DNA of 64,000 nt from Watersipora subatra (GCF_963576615.1 NC_088714.1:1178001-1242000); one strand, 5' to 3'. Shown: positions 43,329-55,638, counted from the stretch's first letter. Numbers and translations are program-made. The notes: generated from the letters alone by a model not told the origin.

Positions 43329-45846
43329 CTAGAGAAACGAGGTGAAAATACAAAAATTTAATAACAGCGTGACAAGACCTGTTCAACAGCCATTAGTGCA
43401 AGCGAAATGGAAGCGTAATATATTTTATTATGATTAATAGTTAGGTCTGTTTGTACCAGAACTTTAAAGGCAACATACAGCTAATTTATTTGATTGCGGA
43501 GAAAGTATCTTCGGGTCAACCTCATACTACCGTGGTTACCCTTGTCGACGGGAAGAGAAAAGGTGAACTGGGACAACATTTTTAGCGAAATGACCATCAT
43601 TATATAGACATACCTCTAATTCAAAGGTTTTTAGAACATGCCGAAAACCGCCTCCATAGGGTGGAGAGTGTCTGAGGAGTTCCTTGCAGACTCGCTGTAG
43701 GTAAGGCATTTTAGACATTTGTTCTTGCTGGAGGGTGCCATGCTTCGAGTTACAGCTATCCAGCTCTTTCATCAATTTATCCATAACCTCTGGATGTCGG
43801 GCTAGTTCAAGGAAGGCTGAGCAGCAGAGTGAACTCATACCTAGAGAGAATGTGATATATTTCATTAGAACTCTAGGAACTCTACCCAATTATTACATAA
43901 GTCAAAAGTGACGAATAGACGTGAATAGGTACTACTATCAAGCTCATGAGGGTGTCTGCTGGCTCATAGCTTTACTAGGTAACAGGCAGATCAGCAGCTG
44001 CATGAACAACTAACAATTATATAACTCAAATGCTATATCATAGAGCGATCGATGTGACAGGACCTGGTCAAAGATCAATGTACACATTGACAGTTACTGG
44101 GTACAATTGACTACGAGAAGCTGTACAGAAGCTGAGTTGACCTACCATGGTATGCTGAGAAAAGCATCTCTATAAGTGTGTCCTTGAGCTCTTCTGTGGT
44201 GAGGCTACCATCTTGCAACTGCTCTTGGAGGATTGCGACAGCATCTGTCCTATCTTTGCAGTCATCGTGCTGCTTCATTATGATGTCATCGAGAGTTTTT
44301 AGGAGTTGTTTCCTCGCTCTCATTGCCTGAAAAACCAAAATGCTGATGAAGATCACAAATATAATATCGTACGATGTTTCTAAGTTGTTTTTTTAGATCA
44401 GTTGGAGGTAGGTTGCTAATGAAAGACGGCGCTTACCTTGTGGTAACCAAAGCCTGGTAGATCGATAGGTAAGGTAAAAAAGTTGTCAACCATCACCTCC
44501 ATATTGGCCATCATGGATCTCATCTGTGCAGGAGAGTAGCTGCATCCAAGAAGCATGTTGGCAGTAGTCTCAAACGCGAGCTTTCGGCTTTCTGCCAATG
44601 CCATCACCTGGCCTTGATCGCACCAGCTTTTTATGTGCTTGGAAATAATTCTTTCCATACCATCGGCATATCCTACAAACACATCCATATCATTAATAGT
44701 AATACTAATAATAGTGAGAAAAGTTAGAATTCAAACTGTCACATTACTCTTACCGTGGAACAAAAAAACGTTTTGCAAATTTTAATGATGAGATTACTTA
44801 CCGTTGATGGCAGAGCATGTAAACGCCTTCATCACGATGGCTCGTCTCGTATTATGCAGTTTTCTGGTGGATGTAATAAGGCCGCCGTGACCCATGATGT
44901 CCTTGACGGAGGTCGGCCAGGACATGGTAACAAGCGACTCTTCATTCTTCAGTACTTTGTTTATGTTTTCATTGCCCCAAACACGGATAGTGGGTTTACC
45001 AAGAACATGCGTTTTATAAATGTGTCCATGTTTCTCACGTCGACTTCTGTAGAATTCAAAGCCCTAAAATTAGTCAACGAATTCTTATTAGACAACCCTG
45101 TATTAGCCGAGATTGTCATGAAATAGCCTAAGTAACTTTTAGCATGGTAGCTTTTGAGGCTCTGATAGCCCCTTCCTTCTACTATTATAGTTTGCATACT
45201 GCTGAAGCGTACAGTACCTTGAAGATCATGCCAAGGGTTTCTCCGACAAATGGATAGCCAACTGTGCCAGGTGGCAGCGGGAGACTGCTGCTGGCATCCT
45301 TTGTGCTGTTCACATAGTATTTCCAGAGTGATATGGAGAACAAGACAAGTGTTGCAGGTACCAAGAACTGCAGCGCCCAGTGTAGACTAGCTTGAACGCT
45401 CTCTACATCCTAAAGTATGAGTAAAATGTCACTTCAAAAATGTACAATGTAAGTTAATCATATAACAGTAGATAAAATTTGCTGCCCAAACAATCATATA
45501 AAATCATTATTTTATAAATGAGGTGCTTCCCCATATTTAATAATTATCCTACCATGTCTGGTGGCTCAGGCTGTTAGAATCTCTGTCTCTAAACGTGATG
45601 AATATTTTCAGAAGAATGATGTAAACTTTCTTACACTCTGTTTTATAGTTGTTTGGCTGGGCACGCTCGCGTGGCCAGTCAAGCGATGAAACAATTTCTC
45701 ATTGGCTCATGGGTCTGGCAACATAATCCTCCGATGTCTGTGTGAATAAATGCATAAATGCGGTGATTTTGATTGATTACAGGTTTACAGAAGTTGAACT
45801 TTGCTTGCTCTGCTTCATCGTCACGTTTCGCATCAGGCACAGTCAT
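42990..45846 (-). CDS. CYP26: CYP26-like cytochrome P450 gene
   Basis: A haem monooxygenase of the CYP26 type; CYP26 enzymes in the endoplasmic reticulum hydroxylate retinoic acid. Six well-supported exons (45218-45409, 44802-45063, 44437-44672, 44146-44326, 43614-43840, 42990-43328) join in consistent phase to 478 residues plus stop. A possible start exon at 45781-45846 would add 22. In order it shows a hydrophobic membrane anchor (ALQFLVPATLVLFSISLW), the Pro-rich hinge LPLPPGTVGYPFVGE, HGHIYKTHVLGKPTIRVWG, an I-helix, the ExxR helix (KELLR), the FDPDRW box and the haem loop PFGGNGIRSCVG with the proximal Cys. The I-helix reads AYHGMSS, lacking the usual acidic-Thr pair, although CYP26 enzymes vary here. 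Retinoid activity is inferred from family only. The gene is convergent with DNAAF2. Confidence 0.9.
43614..43840 (-). CDS. CYP26: CYP26-like exon (ExxR)
   Basis: Acceptor TTCTCTCTAG, donor GTATGT. It completes the Gly of the I-helix, reads MSSLCCSAFLELARHPEVMD and later LQRVCKELLRHSPP, which contains the ExxR salt-bridge pair. Confidence 0.94.
44146..44326 (-). CDS. CYP26: CYP26-like exon (I-helix start)
   Basis: Acceptor TTTTCAG, donor GTAGGT, ending within a Gly codon. It runs from AMRARKQLLKTLDDIIMKQ to TLIEMLFSAYHG, entering the oxygen-binding I-helix. Confidence 0.92.
44437..44672 (-). CDS. CYP26: CYP26-like exon
   Basis: Acceptor GTTTGTAG, donor GTAAGC. It reads GYADGMERIISKHIKSWCDQ, LAFETTANMLLGC and FFTLPIDLPGFGYHK, matching the F-G region of CYP26 (I-A-M-R-I-L-L-G and LPIDLPF). 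Confidence 0.93.
44802..45063 (-). CDS. CYP26: CYP26-like exon
   Basis: Acceptor AATTTTAG, donor GTAAGT. It reads GFEFYRSRREKHGHIYKTHV, then SWPTSVKDIMGHGG and RRAIVMKAFTCSAIN, closely following the CYP26 pattern (RRKYG-IYKTH, WP-S, MRAF). Confidence 0.94.
45218..45409 (-). CDS. CYP26: CYP26-like exon (membrane anchor)
   Basis: Acceptor ATACTTTAG, donor GTACTG, 64 codons, phase 0. It reads DVESVQASLHWALQFLVPAT, a hydrophobic anchor, then LPLPPGTVGYPFVGETLGMI. It has no ATG near its start, so an upstream start exon is needed. Confidence 0.92.
45781..45846 (-). CDS. CYP26: Candidate CYP26-like start exon
   Basis: An ATG on the minus strand at 45846 opens MTVPDAKRDDEAEQAKFN, and a GTAATC donor after 22 codons is in phase 0 with the next exon. 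The peptide is hydrophilic and has no family signature, so only phase, position and ATG support it. Confidence 0.35.
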
Positions 45847-47390
45847 TATTAGACAGTTCTAAATGTAGAGAATGCCATTTATAGGAAACAAAACCAGTCA
45901 TCTACGTAATATCAAAGCTTGCATCTGTTGAGTGTGTAATGGTGGTCTATTGTCAACAAATAACTGCATTCGTTTGGCAACTTTTCAACTTTATTTAAAT
46001 TATATAAAAGGATAGTACTTTAAATATAGTTTAATAGCGACGCATCGTATTGTTTATGTGATTACATTACAGTGTATGTCAGGTCCGCTTATAACATAGC
46101 CTATGATCAACAGATGAGTGTGATATGGTGATGAATAACTCTATCTAGTAGAATACAGGGCAAAAGCCAGGTTCACAAACCGGCTCTCCCGTCTCTGCAG
46201 ACCTTATCGGTAGTTTAAAATGTAATAAGCTTTACCGTGATTCGTTATAGTTTTCCTACCTTCAAAGTAGAAGTATTGCGGAATAGGCCTACTCATATTG
46301 AATTGGAAAAAAATTGGCATAGATTGCTGTGATATCGATAGCCAGGTGATCGGAAACTGTGTCAAGTTACAACTTTTTAGAATTCTTTTGGGTAACCTTA
46401 AGCTGACTGTCAGAAATTTTTTTGAAATCATCTACAATTCTATTGCGTGCAAAAAATTCAAATAACTCCAGTTTTATGTTTCTTTTTCTTTGCGTCAGCT
46501 GTTTGATGTCACAATAGCTATTGACTCTGAATATCTTACATCTAGAAGCAGATAAGATCATCACTCAAGCGTATAAATACGCGAGGCTGTTCATACCTAT
46601 CTCAGTGCTGCACTTGATACAGATTCACACTAGAGACCGTCGGCACCTCAGTCTATATTTAAAATGGAGACGCAATGACCGTGGGCACCTCAGTCTATAT
46701 TATATAATTCTGCCTAATTTGCTTGTTAAGACCCCATTTCAATTATAGCACTGTTCATTCTTTAAGTGGGTACAATGCAGCTTGAACAAACTATATTTAG
46801 ATATGCAGCTTGGTCATAAAAGTTCACTGATAATCAATTAGTCTCAGTGCATGCCCAAATGTTTGAAATTTTTCCCAGCTCCGAGTAGAAGTAGCTGCCA
46901 AAACTGTGATTTCGTCTGAGGTCAATTTATCACAAGTATGCTAGACAATGGCCCAGAGCTATGCGTGTAGGCCAAATGTGGAATGCAAAAGTTCAACCCA
47001 GAAATCTTGTTAGACCTAGATAAGATTTTCACATGTGACTGCTCAGGCAGTGGCTCATCTGGTCTGCACTCTCGGTTCCTGCAGCTCTTGTCCTACCCGC
47101 CTTCAGTAAAGTAATCGTTTCACAGAGGTATAGTATAGACCTGAAACCATTGTTCTCTTGCATTTATGTGAGAACAATGCTTAGTGGTGGTTTTAAGTGA
47201 AAGACAATAATGGATTATTGCTAATTTAGATGGGAGCTTATTATCTTCCAGTATCCGATAGCCACTGAGAACAGGGGGCAGAAGGAACTCAACCGTACAC
47301 ATTTCGAAATGCATTTTTTGCTTGGTTAAATGTTCTTGAAGCATTAAAATGTTACAGCCTCACCATGCATCCACAGGTAAATTGGAAATA
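45847..47390. other. Region upstream of the P450, no gene recognised
   Basis: No supported exon. It includes a duplicated 'GGCACCTCAGTCTATATT' near 46630-46700. Earlier in the P450 flank, GGTGGCTCAGGCTGTTAGAA near 45560 is A-box-like but has no convincing B-box. Confidence 0.45.
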
Positions 47391-47749
47391 GTGTGATAAA
47401 ATGTGATTGCATGCCTAGTTATTAAAATGTAGCAAATGCAATCAGTTGAAATATGATGGGTTTACATGGACAGCAAATACCACCGGTTGAAATGAGATCT
47501 CTTATACAATTAATTAAAAAGGGACAGTTAATATGGTTGGTTGAAATGAGATAGCAAATATGGTCGGTTGAAACGAAATAGCAAATGCTATATTTGAAAA
47601 TGATATACTAAATACAATAAACTGAAATGAGATACAAGATACAGTTGGTTGACATGAGACAGCAAATGTGATTGATTGAAATGAGATAGCAAACACGATT
47701 GGTTGAAGAAAAATAACAAATACCATTGGTTGGAAGGTGAAATTGTGTT

Positions 47750-48572
47750 GATAAAGCAACAATAGAAGTGGCAGGTCTTTACATAGTTAGAGTTGATAAA
47801 GAAACAATAGAAGTGGCAGGTCTTTACATAGTTAGAGTTGATAAAGAAACAATAGAAGTGGCAGGTCTTTACATAGTTAGAGTTGATAAAGCAACAATAG
47901 AAGTGGCAGGTCTTTACATAGTTAGAGTTGATAAAGCAACAATAGAAGTGGCAGGTCTTTACATAGTTAGAGTTGATAAAGCAACAATAGAAGTGGCAGG
48001 TCTTTACATAGTTAGAGTTGATAAAGAAACAATAGAAGTGGCAGGTCTTTACATAGTTAGAGTTGATAAAGCAACAATAGAAGTGGCAGGTCTTTACATA
48101 GTTAGAGTTGATAAAGCAACAACAGAAGTGGCAGGTCTTTACATAGTTAGAGTTGATAAAGAAACAATAGAAGTGGCAGGTCTTTACATAGTTAGAGTTG
48201 ATAAAGCAACAATAGAAGTGGCAGGTCTTTACATAGTTAGAGTTGATAAAGCAACAATAGAAGTGGCAGGTCTTTACATAGTTAGAGTTGATAAAGCAAC
48301 AATAGAAGTGGCAGGTCTTTACATAGTTAGAGTTGATAAAGAAACAACAGAAGTGGCAGGTCTTTACATAGTTAGAGTTGATAAAGCAACAACAGAAGTG
48401 GCAGGTCTTTACATAGTTAGAGTTGATAAAGCAACAATAGAAGTGGCAGGTCTTTACATAGTTAGAGTTGATAAAGCAACAATAGAAGTGGCAGGTCTTT
48501 ACATAGTTAGAGTTGATAAAGCAACAATAGAAGTGGCAGGTCTTTACACAGTTAGAGTTGATAAAGAAACTT
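47750..48572 (+). repeat. 45-bp minisatellite (18 copies)
   Basis: Units contain GTTGATAAAGCAACAATAGA and AGTGGCAGGTCTTTACATAG. They differ at only two sites (GCA/GAA and ATA/ACA), so the array is young. It is open on both strands because 45 is divisible by three: plus repeats AGLYIVRVDKATIEV, minus repeats NYVKTCHFYCCFINS, reaching 347 codons. The flank at 47430-47740 is a decayed repeat of GAAATGAGATAGCAAA-type units. Confidence 0.95.
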
Positions 48573-48979
48573 ACAAATTTTAAATGAAAACATTGAATAA
48601 TAAAGAGAATCATATGGGATGACGTCAGCAATAAATATTACAGAGCCTGAGGTATGGCAGCGATTGAACCTAATGATCCCACATTATTATTATTATTATC
48701 AGTGTTAATAACAATAGCAACGACAGTAGCAGTAACAGGAATAGTTAGAAGCTAGGTCAGTCTCAACTCTTGTAGCCTATATTTTCAACACAAGAATATA
48801 TTATCACGCTGTACACTGCACCGTACACATGCTGTACAATATACACTGTACACATGCTGTACACTATACATCATACACTAGCTACTGTTGTGTTGGCTGA
48901 ATAAATCTACACGAGAAAAGATGGTGTTGACTTGATGCCAAATCTTTATATGATTTCAATCTATCTAATGTCGGAGTGA

Positions 48980-49170
48980 CTCAGTCATGGTAGCTGTCAC
49001 TGTTGCTATCACTGTTTCTGTCACTGTTGCTGTCACTGTTTCTGTTGCTGTCACTGCTGCTGTCACTGTTGCTGTTGCTGTCACTGTTACTGTCACTATT
49101 ACTGTTGCTGTCACTGTTGCTGTCACTGTTACTGTCACTGTTACTGTCACTATTACTGCTATTGTTATTA
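48980..49170 (+). repeat. TCACTGTTGCTG short tandem repeat
   Basis: Hexamer-based repeat of TCACTGTTGCTG and TCACTGTTACTG. Its long open frames (repeating V-T-V-T) are low-complexity artefacts. Nearby ATTATTATT runs lie at about 48685. Confidence 0.85.
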
Positions 49171-49705
49171 TAACTGATAATAATAATAATACTATAATCT
49201 AGGGATAGAAGTAAAATAAGTGTAATAGTCAAGATCTATGATAATACTGATAGTGATTAGAGCACTTGGAGCTATCTTTCGACGGAGTTACTTGTTGGAG
49301 AGGGGATGCGTTAGGAGTTCCACATTAACCAGAAACAGCGTTGCAAAATATAGCCATGCGCGAGCGATAGCAATGCAATCAGTTCTAACCAACTGTGGCC
49401 ATTGTCACCATTGTTCCTGTTAGTACACTTTCTATCTGAAGTATTGAGCATTGCATTCGATAGAGCCCGTATCTTCTCCATAATGTATGGTTTGTGGATA
49501 CAAGCAACTTATATTTTTTATTAGCTCTTAGAACGAGATTCTTTTGTAAAATTAGAGTTACAAGGATAAACTTGAGATAATTTATAAACACACATTCAGT
49601 TTCGCTACTACCAGTCACAAGAAAGTTTATAATGTCATCACCGTTCACGCTGTTCTTTGCACAAGTCTGGAAAACAAAGCTATCTTATGTCAGCCTCGTC
49701 TACAG

Positions 49706-49843
49706 TCAGCGACTAAGCTCATCAAGTCCTTCTTCAATGTACTTTTGTATTTTCACTTCGGCGCCGTGGTTATTGCTAGTAGATGTTTGCATAATCTCAG
49801 AAAGAGTTGAAATGCTTGAAGGAATCACCTCCTTGAACCAAGC
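49706..49843 (-). CDS. Candidate terminal exon, unidentified protein
   Basis: On the minus strand, AG (CTATTGGTCAG) precedes 45 codons and a TGA: AWFKEVIPSSISTLSEIMQT, then EVKIQKYIEEGLDELSR. The amino-acid composition, amphipathic ending and good acceptor look like a real last exon, entered in phase 0. I do not recognise the family and found no convincing upstream exon on this strand, so it could equally be a chance frame or a retained fragment. A partner exon would lie above 49,850. Confidence 0.4.
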   Translation of the reverse strand, partial: AWFKEVIPSSISTLSEIMQTSTSNNHGAEVKIQKYIEEGLDELSR

Positions 49844-49849
49844 CTGACC

Positions 49850-52800
49850 AATAGGTTACTACATGAAATTGCTTGTTGAGCTAAATGAAACACAGCAGCA
49901 GTTTAGAATGCGCCTATCAAAGAGTTGATGAACTTTGCACGAAATATATTTAGGTAAATAATTAGCTTTTAACAGAATTAATAGAAATTGTCTTTTGTTG
50001 TGGCTATAAAAAAGAGTTGTAAGCCTCAACTTGGTATATGATGAGCTGTGATTGTAACATCGTTCATCCGATTTCACTTGGACTAGTATAATATAATAGA
50101 GCTGCAGCTTCTCTCTGTCTGTCTGTTTGCTTTTCTATTCATCTATCTTCGTTTCTGTCAGTTTTCATTTCTGTCTGTCTGTTTGTCTGCTTTTCTATTT
50201 ATCTATCTTCGTTTCTGTCCGTTTTCATGTCTGTCTGTCTGTTTGTGCTTCTCTGCAACACTTTTTCTGTCGTTTTCATATCTTTTCGTTGGTCTGTAAG
50301 TTTGTATGTCCGTCTGCTCCTTCATTTGTTCATTCATTCATACATGTCCGTCAGTCAGTTTGCTTTTCTCTCAACATGGAGCTGCTAGAGTTTGCACTTC
50401 CATCTTTCCACATAAACTGTGTACCATGATCCATTATATTCCGAATCTACAGAACTTATGATATTTGAATAAGATTATTTTATTTTCCGAGAGTACTGTA
50501 TTTAATCTACTCAACTTATTTGATTTTGAATCAAGCATCAAGTTCAAACTGGCTTGTTGAGTCAGCAATTGTTCTTCAGTCCATGCCGTCAGCTGATTGG
50601 CTAATCAGAGACTTTCAGGGACACGTAAAAGAGTACAAATTTATTGATATCACTAGATATGAAATCCTGAAATGTTGAATCCTACAAAGGTATTAAATCT
50701 GAGAGAGAGGTGTGTGACCAGCGTAAATGCGTCAGAACTTCACCTAGTTGTTACGTAAGCTTTCTGTTCAGTAACCGCAACAATCTGTATGCGTGCTCAG
50801 CTAAAGGTCAAAGACTTTTTCTGGAATTTTATCAATAAGTAACAGCTATGAAAGATGAAGTGGATAGCTGGCAGTCTTATAACATAAATATCTCTTATCT
50901 CTGTTGCTTTAAAAGCTAGGGCGATGACATGTTCACGGGGATGAATTGAGGTACATACTAGTATCTCACGTGACAACTAATCCCGTTGATCAGTTTTTAT
51001 GAATTATAAGACCGCAGCTGCTGCAAAACTGTGGCAGTTACCTACCCACACATACAGTAGGTTGTATTTTGAAAGAGATGGAGAGAGAAAGAGAGGAAGG
51101 GAAAGAGAGAGAAGGAAAAAAAGAGGGGGGAAAGAGAGGGAGGGAAAGCGAGAAAGCGGAAAAGAGGAAAAGAGGGGGGGAGGGAGAGGAGAGAGAGGAA
51201 TGTAAAGAAAGATGTTGGCGACTGAGTTCTTTTGTTCCGTATTTTCCTTGTGACAATTTTTCATTAAATACATTTTCGAATAGCCTGGTGAAGAAAAAGG
51301 GTTGAATTTTCAATCGCTGGGTTTCCATGCTTTATGTGGATTTGGAGTTGACCTCTGCCAATGAATTCGCACCCTACTGTTTCAACGATTTGGAGTTGCA
51401 TTTTATTAATTTTTACAAAATTAGGGATGCCCTTCTCAAAACAAGCTGTTACAGTCGACTTTCTTTTGAGTCACGGTCACTTTTCAGTTAACGCTTCGTA
51501 TGTTTGTTGCACTAATTCAGACATGATATGTTATCAGAATTGTCTTTATTATTGATAATATCAATATCTCTATATATAACAAAACAGCAACAGAATTTAC
51601 TATTTGCTATATAGTTATTACTTCAAAGGCTACAGGAACGACAATCGCTTCTAGTGAAGAATCTTTTTCTATGCTAGAAGAGTTAAGCCTAAGAAGAGGT
51701 CGACACCAGTGCAGTGAGAATCTTTACAGTCAGTAGGTTCAGTTATTTAATGAATAAGATAATAAAATAAATGAAAAGGTAATTACCTATCTCATCATCG
51801 TGTATGAACAACCTATTGTTGGCAATAGTAGTTAGAATAGCAGTGTGATGAAATGCGCTGAATGTTTTTACCTCTGCTGGGGAGAGCTCAACTGGGTATT
51901 ATCGATTAGAATCCATTTGCAGTGAGCCCTTCTGTGACGACGAATAGCAGTCTCATTGCGAAAGCCTCCGCACAAATTTTGTAAAGTGAATCCATTCAGA
52001 TTTTACCGTTTCTATGACTTCGAGTGGAAGCAACTCCAAAGCTAATCGAAGCTTGGAAAACCAGTGTATCGCAAGCTTAGCTTGCAAGACACATTTGCAA
52101 AAACTTAGCTTTAAACCAAGCTACATGTATGTTATTTCTGTTTACAAAAGCAAACTTTTTATTGTTATTTAATAAGTTAGTACAGGTTTTTAGTCACTAA
52201 GAACTGAAGCTATTTAGTCACTAAGAACTGAAGCTATTTTGTCCTAGAAAGCCTATTCAAGGGTAAAGAAAGTTGCCTCTTCTCAGATATGGTCATTCCT
52301 TGTTCTATTATTACACGAGATCATCAAATAAAGCCCAGATGTAACACGCGTGTAACATAAAGATTGTCAGGATGAACAGACATATCAAATGGAAAGGATT
52401 GAGAGTGATTAAACAACATCATTATGGCTCCAAACAAACAGTAATTTGTTTTTCAACAACGGGCAGTAGCAGAGAATGGCAAGAATAGTTGAGAGTTCAC
52501 AGGCTAGGAAATGAGTTAGTGAGGCAATTTCATGTTATTACTCTTTTACCTCATTTCACTATTGCATACGATGACTAAATATAAACATGGCAGAATACAA
52601 TTAGTCCTGCTATTACATAAAATGAGATACAGAAAATCAAGATTATTGAAGATGGTGAGATGAAGGACATGCTGCTGATAGCAACCGCTATTACTCCGTG
52701 TTGTCTATTTCTAGGTAGAGAAAGTTATCGGTTTTGTAGCCAACAGATGAGGCGAGGCGAGTCAAGGTCTTCTAAGCTCTGACATGTACACGCCTTGACA

Positions 52801-54010
52801 AGCTCTGACAGGTACCTGTTCTAAAAACTGAAGACTCATTAGATTAAGTTACACGTAAACAGCAGAGGTGAAGCGCAGGACAAACTCAGTCTGTTTACAA
52901 GTGTGACTAACTCCTCCGATTAAACGCCTCGTAAACAGGATCAATTCAAGTGAGCCGCCAGGGTGCGCCTTCCTTTGCCCTTTCTCAAAAAGATTAAATT
53001 CTGTCAAAAACTTTCCTCGTATGTCAGGTTTAAGCAATCAGGTGGCATAATTAAACAAGCATGCGGTCAAAAGTTTAAGGTGCCCAGATAAAGACAGCTT
53101 AATTAAACTACATCCAGGATAGATTCATTATCTTGGCATGTATGACAATCTGGTACATTATAATCAGTACCAACTCCTACACAAGTGGGCTGAGCTTATC
53201 TCGCTATTATCCAATCAGAGCGAAGTATGATAGAGCGATAGTGCTGAAACATACACATTTCTAGACACCTTGTCCGCCTCATTGTCTGCACTTATTGTAT
53301 ATGCAGAGATTCATACTGTCAGATGTGGTTTTTCTCCTTTTACCTAAACGTTTATGCACCATCCATTGTGAGCAAAACGGTGGCGATTATCATTAACCAT
53401 TGAACTCTGAACGCCTGGCGACTGGTGATGTGGTAACATTGGTGTCCGGTATCACAGTTGTTATGACAATAACCTTTTGCTCATGTGAAACTTGATGTAA
53501 CCAGAAGCCATCAATTGTCTCTACTTATTCCCGAGTCTAACCAAACAAAAGAGTTAAGGATATGCTTGTTTTTCGTCTTATTCTCTGATAATAAATCTAA
53601 ATTGTGTTAAGAAGTGCCTGATGAATCGTTCCCTTTTTGGATTTTACGACTAACAGCTGGTTCATTCTGTGTCTAACATAGATGCTTGTCATCTTCGTTC
53701 TCGGCATCATTTTTCTTGTTATCGTTGTTCTTGTAAACTGTGTCATGAGGGATTAAATAATGCTGCCACCCTGTAATCGATGAGTAATCTTTTTTAGACG
53801 GCTAAATGGCTGAGATAAGAGAAATTTTAGAAAAACTTTATTCAACAGAGTCCAATTTTATCCATTCTAGTATTTTAGTTCCACCTATCAACCTCTCTTA
53901 TATAAATAAATGTGTGTGTTTACTGTCTCATCTCTTGGTTTAACATCGTATCTATTTGCTCAGACTAACATCTACAAATGTGTAACTATTTATAGCATTT
54001 CCATCTCATC
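49850..54010. other. Non-coding region with CT-rich and GA-rich tracts
   Basis: Holds a TCTGTCTGTCTG-type tract (50110-50340), a purine-rich tract (51065-51205), and a duplicated TTTAGTCACTAAGAACTGAA at 52190-52235. Short open frames here are low-complexity or lack splice support. Confidence 0.5.
51065..51205 (+). repeat. Purine-rich tract
   Basis: About 140 bases almost wholly of G and A on the plus strand (AGAGAGAAAGAGAGGAAGGG and similar). The associated Glu/Arg/Lys and Ser/Leu/Pro open frames are compositional. Confidence 0.9.
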
Positions 54011-54024
54011 TGTAGTTTATATTC

Positions 54025-54215
54025 ATACCCGTGTTCATATCTGCATTCATATCTGCATTCATATCTGTGTGCATATCTGTGTTCATATCCATGTTCATAT
54101 CTGTGTTTATATCTGTCTTCATATATGTGTTCATACATGTGTTCATTCCTTTATTCATATTTGTGTTAATATACATGTATATGATCATATCTGTATTTAT
54201 ATCTGTGTTCATACT
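54025..54215 (+). repeat. 12-bp minisatellite (about 16 copies)
   Basis: Unit TTCATATCTGTG with variants. The period is divisible by three, so it is open on both strands (ICIHICVH and NTDMNTDM repeats); these are not genes. Confidence 0.88.
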
Positions 54216-54835
54216 CTATAAAGACATGATGACTGTTAAAATACGATTTAAGATTTTAAATTCCATGTTTAAAAGATTAGGGATAAGAAAGTTTTCTATT
54301 AAACTCGGATGAGTTTTTGAACAGTTGGGTTGAAGCAGTTTAACAGTACAAAGAAAGGTGAATGACCTATTTCTAGCTGTCTGCCAGCAATATTTGAGGC
54401 CCAATGCCTGCCAATCAGAGCTTTCACACGCAATGTTCATCCTCAAATTTGCAAATGCTTACACAGCTGGCTTGTTGCTCGAAAGCATACAATTATGTAA
54501 ATGATTTTTCTAAACTTGGATGAGCAGCAGAGTGCCTGTCAAATCAAGCACTACGAAAGAGCGATAGAATGCCCAGCTGTTTTATGCTAAACTATATCAA
54601 ACACTCTTGTAAAACAGATCGGTTGTTTTGAATTTTATGGATTTCAACTAAACTTTAGTAGTTCTGGCTTTTCCTAGAAAGTACTCGTACATTCCAGCAG
54701 GACACCAGCATGAGATTCTTTGTGTTGAAACCAATGCGCTGACCCGCCGTACAGCTGCGGTTTTCTGGCAGCATTCCAGAAATTAATAGTCGTTTTACGG
54801 GCATCTTTCATATTCATTACAGGAATGTCTAAGAA

Positions 54836-54939
54836 TAGTTAAAGAAAATACAGACATGCTCACAATACTGGTCCGGTATGTCATTCATAGTTAAAGAAAA
54901 TACAGACATGCTCACAATACTGGTCCGGTATGTCATTCA
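54836..54939 (+). repeat. 52-bp tandem duplication
   Basis: TAGTTAAAGAAAATACAGAC occurs at 54836 and 54888; both copies end GTCCGGTATGTCATTCA. They appear identical. Confidence 0.9.
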
Positions 54940-55564
54940 TCAAGCCTGAGCGAGCACCAGAGTTAGTAAGAACTTGTTTCTGGTTATTGAGGCCAGGTGC
55001 CAAATCACACCTACACAAAAATCGTTACAATGGATTATTTTAGGTGAATCAAAGTACAAGTCGTTTTAACAAGGTCACGAAAATCACTACAAGCTGTGGA
55101 GGTCAGATTTATCAAAATGAAAACAACTAGTTGAGAACAGATCGATAAAAATGATTACAAGCTGCAGAGGTCAGGCCGATTGCGATGATATCGGAAAACA
55201 TTTTAAATCAATTGAATTATCTTTTTTTACGTGACAGTCACAGGCTTTCAGCTTATTTCAACTTGCATGATATGAACAAATTGCATACAACTAACAACTA
55301 TTTTGAAAATATCATTGCAAGCTGCTTTAATAACCTTCCACCTAATATTCATAATCTTAGCTTTTTAATTTTAAACGTTATATGTCAAACTATTTATTTA
55401 ATTTTAGTGGCTAATCGCTACCCGTTTTTCTTTGTTTTTATGTTTTGGTATTCTTTTATAGTGTAATTTGCAAAACATTCTGTTCGAAATAGCATTATTG
55501 CCAATGAAGTAATAAATCCTTACTATAATAGGAGCCGGAGCCATCCGTTCGTCTGTGACAATGA

Positions 55565-55638
55565 CCTTCACTGCCCAGCAAACTACCACCTTCACTGCCC
55601 AGCAAACTACCACCTTCACTGCCCAGCAAACTACCACC
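55565..55638 (+). repeat. 24-bp tandem repeat (3 copies)
   Basis: Unit CTTCACTGCCCAGCAAACTA plus CCAC, three near-perfect copies. Confidence 0.88.

Noticed and set aside
44755-45126. 123-codon plus-strand frame
   Set aside because: It is the antisense shadow of the conserved P450 exon at 44802-45063, which carries strong CYP26 signatures on the minus strand.
53910-54312. Frames of 68-103 codons rich in ICIHIC or NTDMNTDM
   Set aside because: They arise from the 12-bp array and have no independent support.
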